From: a virus
Reading direction: 5' to 3' (one strand)
DNA: 64,000 nucleotides
IMG/VR virus record: IMGVR_UViG_3300008120_000061
Span: 1-64,000 of that record
In this document: positions 59,192-64,000 of the stretch, piece by piece
Layout: every line of letters starts with the position of its first letter
How positions within the stretch are numbered: the first letter of the stretch is position 1
Position numbers and translations under genes: made by a program
The notes under the pieces: model-generated
Seen by the model: only the letters and a program-made list of their open reading frames with translations
Told to the model about the DNA's origin: nothing
The model's database searches: none

Positions 59192-59955
59192 TATTTATTT
59201 ACCACAGGAAATAGCTCTGCTCTGGGAACGAACAGCTTTCTAAACGAGAATTCACTTTCAATCCATACTTCATACGTTTCTCTACCTGTCTCCTCAATTA
59301 ATGTTTCTACTCTTTTTACATGATTTTTTAGCGACTCTAGCTTCCAGCTAGAACCATCTTCTAGCTCCCAATAAATTTGATAATGAATATCAAGCATAGG
59401 CTCATTAAATCTACCGCCCTCTTTCCAAGGAAGTAGCTCAATCCAACGTTGTCTACCTTGTCTAAGAGACTCTGCGTATTCTTCATCAAATACTTTTAGA
59501 ATACTTACAAATGAGTTTTCTGGGCCAGAAAAAGCTCTGTCACCTACTTTAAACTTAATGTCTAGATCTTGAACAATATGTTCTGTTTTAGCTTCTGCAT
59601 TTTTACCTCTAGCTCTTAACGGAACATTAGCTTCCATAAGAACTTTTTTAACTCTAGGTGCAGAAATAAAATAAAGCTTGGCGATAGCTGACTGAGCTTC
59701 GCCATTTAAATAAGACTTAATTATTTCTTTCTTAGTAGCTTCTGTTATTTCAGCGTTTTTTGCTTTCTCTTTGAGCTGCTTTTCACGCTCTTCTTTAGCT
59801 TTAAAATCTTCAATTATTTTATTTAGTCGTGTAGTATTATAATTGATCCCAAGAAAATCACACACAAACTTTTTAGTTTTACCTGTTTTAATATACCATA
59901 TAGCATTTCTAATTTTAGCTTCAGGTATCTCCTCTGTAGTAAGTTTTCGAGCCAT
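59191..59955 (-). CDS. Helix-turn-helix DNA-binding protein of unknown role
   Basis: 254 residues. Two HTH-like stretches occur at the N-terminus: KKFVCDFLGINYNTTRLNKII (about 29-49) and EIIKSYLNGEAQSAIAKLYFISAPRVKKVL (about 78-107), with a charged coiled coil between them (DFKAKEEREKQLKEKAK). The C-terminal half is strand-rich (FKVGDRAFSGPENSFVSIL, IHYQIYWELEDGSSWKLESLKNHVK). It may be an origin- or fork-binding factor or a regulator. It overlaps the zinc-finger nuclease-like gene by 35 nt and touches the helicase start. Confidence 0.55.
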   Translation of the reverse strand: MARKLTTEEIPEAKIRNAIWYIKTGKTKKFVCDFLGINYNTTRLNKIIEDFKAKEEREKQLKEKAKNAEITEATKKEIIKSYLNGEAQSAIAKLYFISAPRVKKVLMEANVPLRARGKNAEAKTEHIVQDLDIKFKVGDRAFSGPENSFVSILKVFDEEYAESLRQGRQRWIELLPWKEGGRFNEPMLDIHYQIYWELEDGSSWKLESLKNHVKRVETLIEETGRETYEVWIESEFSFRKLFVPRAELFPVVNK

Positions 59956-60727
59956 CTATTAATCCTTCAATAGAGTTAAAGTTTTTTATATCTTTATCAT
60001 ACACAACTAGTAAGTTTTTGCCAATTACTTTATTAATATTAATCTTTCTTTCTAAGTTGTCTAAGTAACTTTTACTAGTGCCACCTGCTATTTCTATATA
60101 AACATTTAAGTCTGTTAGGTAAAAATCATATAGTAACTTATAAGGGTTTGGGTATCTAGGTTCATAAATATAAGACACTTTATTACATAAAAATTTATTT
60201 ATAAATTCAAACTCTAAAAGACTTCTACAGTTATTACCATCATCTGCTTGCACGCTTATGCCGTATAGGTTAGTATTTGGATCGTAACCAGCACTTTCAA
60301 TAGCTAAATTCCACGTTTTAAATACTCTTATAAAAGGATTAACACTAGGGTATATACTTTTACTATCATTAAACTCTCTATTAGTAGGAATACGATCATT
60401 ATCTACTACAAAATCATTTATTACACTAATTAGTTCTTCTTTTTTCCATTCTTTAGGTGGGTTTGGTATTACTATATCAAATTTTTTAAAATGATTTCTA
60501 ATGTAAGTCATAGTGCTTTTTAGGTTTGGATACTTGTACCTAATAAAGCTACTAGAATATCCTTTTAAAAATTCTGTAAAGTGTATAGCACCTTCCATAC
60601 TATCAATAAAGTATTCACCTGTTTTCATATGACAGTTTTTTGCATGTTTAGCTACGTGGTGCCAATCAGGAAAATTATATCTTTTTAGACTATTAGTGGT
60701 TATATTGCAGTAAGGACATTTAAACAT
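59921..60727 (-). CDS. Zinc-finger, HNH-repeat and PD-(D/E)XK-like putative endonuclease
   Basis: 268 residues. The N-terminus MFKCPYCNITTNSL...WHHVAKHAKNCH is a C2H2/CCHC-type zinc finger. Residues ~95-155 (ELISVINDFVVDNDRIPTNREF, FIRVFKTWNLAIESAGYDP) match the repeat that accompanies homing endonucleases. The C-terminal part (CRSLLEFEFINKFL, YIYEPRYPNPYKLLYDFYL, VYIEIAG) has the Glu / Asp / Glu pattern of Vsr-like PD-(D/E)XK nucleases; the usual Lys is replaced in the IEIAG segment. It is probably a free-standing homing or replication-linked nuclease. It is first in the replication operon, behind a consensus promoter. Confidence 0.6.
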   Translation of the reverse strand: MFKCPYCNITTNSLKRYNFPDWHHVAKHAKNCHMKTGEYFIDSMEGAIHFTEFLKGYSSSFIRYKYPNLKSTMTYIRNHFKKFDIVIPNPPKEWKKEELISVINDFVVDNDRIPTNREFNDSKSIYPSVNPFIRVFKTWNLAIESAGYDPNTNLYGISVQADDGNNCRSLLEFEFINKFLCNKVSYIYEPRYPNPYKLLYDFYLTDLNVYIEIAGGTSKSYLDNLERKININKVIGKNLLVVYDKDIKNFNSIEGLIDGSKTYYRGDT

Positions 60728-60758
60728 TTCTTACACCTTTTTTATATTTGAATACTTT

Positions 60759-60787
60759 ATAATAACGCACAATACAAAGTATGTCAA
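60759..60787 (-). promoter_or_regulatory. Consensus sigma70 promoter of the replication operon
   Basis: Minus strand TTGACA (60787-60782), a perfect -35, 17-bp spacer, TATTAT (60764-60759). It lies between the terminator at 60802-60830 and the first gene at 60727. It is the best -35 match in the window and should use host RNA polymerase directly. Confidence 0.82.
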
Positions 60788-60801
60788 TGTAAATTTTATA
60801 T

Positions 60802-60830
60802 AAAAAAGCCCACCATAAATTAATGATGGG
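60802..60830 (-). terminator. Intrinsic terminator of the small DNA-binding gene transcript
   Basis: Minus strand stem CCCATCAT / ATGGTGGG (8 bp including a U-G wobble, 6-nt loop; 60830-60809) followed by one C and six U. It ends the transcript that covers 61242-61928 and 60872-61192. Confidence 0.82.
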
Positions 60831-60871
60831 TTAACTGTAACAAATATTTGGTTAATAGTCAAGACAAATTT

Positions 60872-61192
60872 TTAATTAATTACTACCTTTTCAGGACCTA
60901 TTCCATATATGTCTAGGACTAACTCGCGTAACAAACCTGTTTTTGTATATATAGCTGTATAGTTTTTATTTATTAGCGGATTAACTCTGTACAATTTTTC
61001 AGTAGCAAAACTAGCTTTATAGCTATGTCTAAGCTCTATTATATGCTCAGGTTCTTTATCAGAAAGATCTCCGTAAAAACGACTAATTAGAGCTGAGACA
61101 TACTTGTCTAGCTCGTCATAAGATAGTTGTAAAATAAAATCTAATGTACTGTCGTCTAAGTCGTATAAATACAGTGCGGAGTCTTGATTCAA
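60872..61192 (-). CDS. Small hypothetical acidic protein, probable TTG start
   Basis: About 106 residues if started at TTG 61192. The frame is open to 61342, but the upstream part overlaps the end of the HTH-repeat gene and runs through a perfect hairpin, so it is probably not translated. The protein is acidic then mixed (LYDLDDSTLDFILQLSYDELDKYVSALI ... GIGPEKVVIN). No family recognised. An ATG alternative is lacking near the hairpin, and TTG 61204 is another candidate. It ends just before the terminator at 60802-60830. Confidence 0.5.
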   Translation of the reverse strand: MNQDSALYLYDLDDSTLDFILQLSYDELDKYVSALISRFYGDLSDKEPEHIIELRHSYKASFATEKLYRVNPLINKNYTAIYTKTGLLRELVLDIYGIGPEKVVIN

Positions 61193-61207
61193 TATGTTTC
61201 TCAAGGC

Positions 61208-61231
61208 AAGGGCGGCATTTCTGCCGCCCTT
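61208..61231 (-). terminator. Perfect GC-rich hairpin with GAAA tetraloop after the HTH-repeat gene
   Basis: Minus strand AAGGGCGGCA / TGCCGCCCTT, a 10-bp stem with a GAAA loop, 10 nt after the 61242 stop. No U-run follows. It probably blocks 3' exonucleases or partly attenuates, as the capsid hairpin does. Confidence 0.65.
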
Positions 61232-61241
61232 TAGGTTAAGA

Positions 61242-61928
61242 TCACTCTTTAGCTGCTTTTGGAGTGTAGTCAGTTGCAGAAAGACCGCGACGGCTAAGAA
61301 CAGTCTTAACACCACGATCGGTCTTGCCGTAGTGCTCAGCAAGCTCTGCTACAGTCATACGAGTAGCAAGTTCTTCGATCCCCTCATAAGAATCACTACG
61401 TGCAACTTTCTTGTCACGCTGAGGTGCTTTAAGTTGCATAGAAAGAAGCTTTCCACGAATGCTCTGAACGCTCTTACCAAGAGCATCTGCAATATCTTCA
61501 ATGAAAGAGCCGCTGTTAGCCATTTCAGCAATTTTAGTTTCTTCGGCTTCGCTATAAGTGCGAGGAGCTGCTTTCTTATCGGCTGGCTTAATAGAGCCAG
61601 TCATTTCAAGGCTAAGAGCCTTACCATTAATTTGACGTGCATTAAACTTACCGTCGGCAACGCGCTCAGCGATTTCCTCAGCAGTGTATGCACCATCATT
61701 TGCTTCCAAGAAGTCACGAAGTTCATTCGTTTCTTCGTCAGAGAAGGTTGGAGCTGCTTTAGGCTTGTGCGGAACGTCAAAACCTTGCTTGCGCAATTTT
61801 GCAGTTACGCTACGACGCGGGAATTCAAACTCATCGCAGAGCTGAGAGATAATATCTTCAGTCACCCCGCTTCCGCAAAGCTCTTCCATGCGAGCTACCA
61901 TTTCTTCTGTATATTCAAATTTAGCCAT
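61242..61928 (-). CDS. Protein of four tandem HTH/Myb-like repeats, GC-rich codons
   Basis: 228 residues. Four related modules lie at about 5-49, 61-109, 124-167 and 181-217. Each has an aromatic/acidic start (YTEEMVARMEELC, FSDEETNELRDFL, YSEAEETKIAEMA, YEGIEELATR) followed by a three-helix pattern with ...DI(A/I)... and a recognition-helix-like R.V...L..(Q/G). The linkers are Lys/Pro/Ala-rich. This looks like a DNA-binding array. Codons are clearly GC-richer than all neighbours and similar to the capsid gene, and AAAGAGGAAA precedes the ATG, so it is probably very abundant. It may be a genome-coating or host-takeover protein. Confidence 0.65.
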   Translation of the reverse strand: MAKFEYTEEMVARMEELCGSGVTEDIISQLCDEFEFPRRSVTAKLRKQGFDVPHKPKAAPTFSDEETNELRDFLEANDGAYTAEEIAERVADGKFNARQINGKALSLEMTGSIKPADKKAAPRTYSEAEETKIAEMANSGSFIEDIADALGKSVQSIRGKLLSMQLKAPQRDKKVARSDSYEGIEELATRMTVAELAEHYGKTDRGVKTVLSRRGLSATDYTPKAAKE

Positions 61929-61999
61929 ATTCTGTTTCCTCTTTATAATAATATGTATTTTTGGTTGGTTGTCATTATGTTGTTTTTCTCAACAACTAA

Positions 62000-62027
62000 A
62001 GTATCTTAACAAACTTTTTTATGACAA
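62000..62027 (-). promoter_or_regulatory. Sigma70-type promoter ahead of the HTH-repeat gene
   Basis: Minus strand TTGTCA (62027-62022), 16-bp spacer, GATACT (62005-62000). It lies in the 209-bp gap 61929-62137, the longest non-coding gap in the window; apart from this promoter, a long leader and the ribosome site I see nothing else in that gap. Confidence 0.55.
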
Positions 62028-62137
62028 GCAAGAGAAATATTACTTTTAGTCACTCTCGTCTTATATAGTCATTTGATACTTTTGTTATTTCGATAAAATA
62101 AATATAACTCTTTTCAACACGGTATGCAAATGTAATT

Positions 62138-62458
62138 TTACTTTAAATTACCGCTTTCCTGGATTTTAAGTTTTATGCCATCTACCACCTTCTCCAGGTT
62201 AGACTTTTTAGTAAGATTTAAGCCTTCAATTTCTATGCCTAGTATATTTTCTAGTTCAATAACCATACTCTTTACACTTCTTTTGCTAGTCTTTTCATCT
62301 TCTGGCTTTTTGTATATTTTTAGCTGTACTAACTTACTGATAATACTTCTAGTCTTTTTTCCAAAATGCTCTGCAATATCTTCTATATCTAGTTCATCTT
62401 CAGTGTATAGCTTGATTAGCTCTACTTCTTCTTCGTCATTCCAAGCTTTACCGTTCAT
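62138..62458 (-). CDS. Myb/HTH-like small protein related to the four-repeat protein
   Basis: 106 residues. Residues 3-50 (KAWNDEEEVELIKLYTEDELDIEDIAEHFGKKTRSIISKLVQL, given here as one module) have the acidic start, DIA and RSI...L pattern of the repeats in the 61242-61928 protein. The rest is charged and helical (KRSVKSMVIELENILGIEIEG). It overlaps the PC4-like gene by 4 nt. A paralogue or ancestor of the four-repeat protein is likely; the DNA target is unknown. Confidence 0.6.
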   Translation of the reverse strand: MNGKAWNDEEEVELIKLYTEDELDIEDIAEHFGKKTRSIISKLVQLKIYKKPEDEKTSKRSVKSMVIELENILGIEIEGLNLTKKSNLEKVVDGIKLKIQESGNLK

Positions 62459-62763
62459 TTAATTTCTTCCTCGTCTGGTTTATTTACAATCCGATCTACT
62501 TTTTTTCTCCATAAATCAGTTATTAATTCTGATGCGTCACTTAGTAGATGCACCCAAGTATCTATATGCTCTTCAGTGACTGAAATTCCATTTGTAGTTC
62601 TTAACCACTCACCAGTATCCCCATCTTGATAATACTCTCTGGTGTGTACTCTAACTACCCCTCTCCACTTATTAACCGTAACCTTTATCGCTCTGTTCAC
62701 GCCTTTTTGTGGAGGTAAATCGCAAATAAATCCTAAATCATATTCTTCATCACTATCAGACAT
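62455..62763 (-). CDS. PC4-like transcriptional coactivator / ssDNA-binding protein
   Basis: 102 residues. RAIKVTVNKWRGVVRVHTREYYQDGDTGEW followed by TTNGISVTEEHIDTWVHLLSDA is the PC4 core: four beta-strands with basic residues and an amphipathic helix that dimerises and binds single-stranded DNA. The N-terminus is acidic (SDSDEEYD) as in eukaryotic PC4. It may act in transcription or replication of the phage. It overlaps the glycosyltransferase gene by 8 nt and is followed by the Myb-like gene. Confidence 0.8.
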   Translation of the reverse strand: MSDSDEEYDLGFICDLPPQKGVNRAIKVTVNKWRGVVRVHTREYYQDGDTGEWLRTTNGISVTEEHIDTWVHLLSDASELITDLWRKKVDRIVNKPDEEEIK

Positions 62764-63874
62764 GCTTACTCCTAACTGTACTAGAAGCGTTTGAAATTTT
62801 AGTCACAACTTCATAGTACTTATTACCAACTTCCGTCCAAGTATTTAATAACGATGTATCTACTGATATAGTTTTTAAGTTATTAATAACATAGTGAAGT
62901 TGTTTAGCTAGATCATTTGCGTCTGGTTCTAGCACCCATTTATGACCGCCCATTTGTGTCATTGCGTCTTCTGCTTTTAGACCAAAAATTTCATACATAT
63001 TTACTATTCGTTTAGAGCTAGCAATCTTAAAGTCTTTTACAAACTCATCAGTAGGTCCGCCGAAAGTTACTATAGGTACACATCCACAGGCCATAGCTTC
63101 CTGTACGTGCATACCAAAACCTTCACCTCTATAAGGATGAACTAGTACGTGCGCTTGTTTGTATAGCGCAGCCATTTCTTCTTCACTTCTAACACTATCA
63201 TCATATATAATATCTGCACATTTAGTTTTGTATTGCAGCTTTACAATATCTTCTTGAGTGTTAGACGCTCCATAAACTTGTGGAGTATCTTTAATAATTA
63301 GTTGAACTGGTGTACCTTGTTTAGTTATTTGACTCCATACACTCAGTAGTATGTCTAATCCTTTTCTAAATTGGTGACAACCTACATACAGTACTGTAAT
63401 TTTAGTGTTGTCTTTAGTGTTTGGTTTATTAAATATATCTGGATTGTATCCATTAGGAATAGAGACTACTCTTTGAGGATTAATCCCACTATTTAAATAT
63501 ACTTCTCTTGTCCATTCACTAGGAGTTATTAGCAAATCTGCAAATGTCTCAAATTTGTATTGCCACTCAAAAGGAACAGCCATGTATTCCCAAGGCTGAA
63601 TAAAAACAATTTTTGTGTTATTACCAACGGGCCAACGCCACATTGGAGGATAGGTATGCCTAATCTGAACATCAACACTATCGAGTGGTTTATTAACCAA
63701 GCTAGATATAGTTTGAGCATCGATTTTAGATAACTTATGGTCTGATGAATAGGTGTCGAGCGCAGAAATTGATAAGTTAACTTTATCTTTAAGCTGCAAA
63801 GCAATATTTCTATTTACAATAGACAGTGAATGGTTGTCAAACACTTTGCCGATTAGTTCTACATTAATTGCCAT
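62756..63874 (-). CDS. GT4-family glycosyltransferase
   Basis: 372 residues, GT-B fold. The N-terminal domain has VQIRHTYPPMWRWP, IVFIQPWEYMAVP and LLITPSEWTREVYLNSG. The donor-binding domain has VSIPNGYNPDIF, VLYVGCHQFRKGLDILL, LVHPYRGEGFGMHVQEAMACGCVPIV (E-x7-E site) and GGPTDEF. It uses a nucleotide sugar, acceptor unknown. It is the upstream member of the PC4/Myb-like gene set and overlaps the partial gene at the window edge by 11 nt. Confidence 0.9.
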   Translation of the reverse strand: MAINVELIGKVFDNHSLSIVNRNIALQLKDKVNLSISALDTYSSDHKLSKIDAQTISSLVNKPLDSVDVQIRHTYPPMWRWPVGNNTKIVFIQPWEYMAVPFEWQYKFETFADLLITPSEWTREVYLNSGINPQRVVSIPNGYNPDIFNKPNTKDNTKITVLYVGCHQFRKGLDILLSVWSQITKQGTPVQLIIKDTPQVYGASNTQEDIVKLQYKTKCADIIYDDSVRSEEEMAALYKQAHVLVHPYRGEGFGMHVQEAMACGCVPIVTFGGPTDEFVKDFKIASSKRIVNMYEIFGLKAEDAMTQMGGHKWVLEPDANDLAKQLHYVINNLKTISVDTSLLNTWTEVGNKYYEVVTKISNASSTVRSKHV

Positions 63875-64000
63875 ATAACAGCCTCGCTTCTTGCTTACAA
63901 TAACTATTTAGTTCGTCTTTATGCACTAGCTTTAGTGTTGGCCATTGCGGACCCATATTACTAGTTTTAAAATTAATCATATCTCTATAGTTAGTAGCGT
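63864..64000 (-). CDS. C-terminal part of an unidentified gene at the window edge
   Basis: The frame is open from the window edge to TAA 63866-63864. The residues end LHKDELNSYCKQEARLLYGN-like and contain MINFKTSNMGPQWPTLK. An ATG in frame near 63979 could be a start of a 38-residue peptide, or the gene may begin outside the window. It overlaps the GT4 gene start by 11 nt. No family recognised. Confidence 0.45.
   Translation of the reverse strand, partial: ATNYRDMINFKTSNMGPQWPTLKLVHKDELNSYCKQEARLLYGN

Noticed and set aside
40304-64000. Classic DNA glucosylation system (T4-like)
   Set aside because: Glycosyltransferases are present, but no hydroxymethylase or other pyrimidine-modifying enzyme is seen in the window, so no DNA sugar claim is made.
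1-64000. Integrase, repressor or attachment site indicating a prophage
   Set aside because: No such gene or direct repeat pair was recognised; the rest of the genome is not visible.

Overview
The window is a contiguous piece of an AT-rich, long-tailed (siphovirus-type) dsDNA phage of a Gram-negative host. The head genes are HK97-type: large terminase, portal, and an S78 protease joined to the major capsid protein. The tail is lambda-type: tail tube, frameshifted G/GT chaperones, a 3,899-residue tape measure, and M-L-K-I-J-like tip proteins. A spanin pair (membrane Rz-like plus lipoprotein Rz1-like) shows that the host has an outer membrane. I see no integrase, repressor or other lysogeny gene, and DNA polymerase A carries Phe at the position equivalent to E. 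coli Phe762. Both facts fit a virulent phage. The host genus cannot be read from this sequence. Endolysin, holin, small terminase, gmhA and gmhB were not recognised and may lie outside the window.

Layout. Positions 1-40271 are all on the + strand. First come sugar and glycosyltransferase genes (partial GT9, a cupin-like protein, truncated HldD, HldC). Next are two receptor-facing virion proteins (S74-processed fibre, beta-propeller protein), then TerL, HNH, portal, protease-capsid, connector, neck and tail genes, then spanins and two small late genes. A symmetrical terminator at 40275-40302 separates these from 40304-64000, which is all on the - strand. That half holds nucleotide metabolism (ThyX, class II ribonucleotide reductase, two glutaredoxin-like proteins), DNA replication and recombination (FEN nuclease, PD-(D/E)XK nuclease, SbcCD/gp46-47 pair, gp32-like SSB, UvsW-like helicase, Pol A, primase, DnaB-like helicase), small DNA-binding proteins (Myb/HTH-like, PC4-like) and three glycosyltransferases.

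The most distinctive system is sugar-related. The phage encodes the kinase, nucleotidyltransferase and epimerase steps of ADP-heptose synthesis plus five glycosyltransferase-like proteins, two of them of the GT9 (heptosyltransferase) fold. The kinase and a cupin gene are translationally coupled between primase and replicative helicase, while the nucleotidyltransferase and epimerase lie in the late half beside the fibre gene. This suggests heptose or another glycan is put on host LPS, virion protein or DNA; the target is unknown.

Other notable points: a textbook -1 frameshift signal (A AAA AAC, 8-nt spacer, 9-bp stem-loop) in the tail chaperone gene; a strong in-frame internal ribosome site that would give a free capsid protein from the protease-capsid fusion; a LamG-like domain inserted in the head-tail connector; sixteen uninterrupted 81-bp repeats in a tape measure predicting a tail near 0.6 micrometre; fifteen uninterrupted 33-bp (11-residue) repeats in the fibre; and a set of host-like sigma70 promoters (TTGACN, 16-17 bp, TATNNT) in front of modules on both strands.
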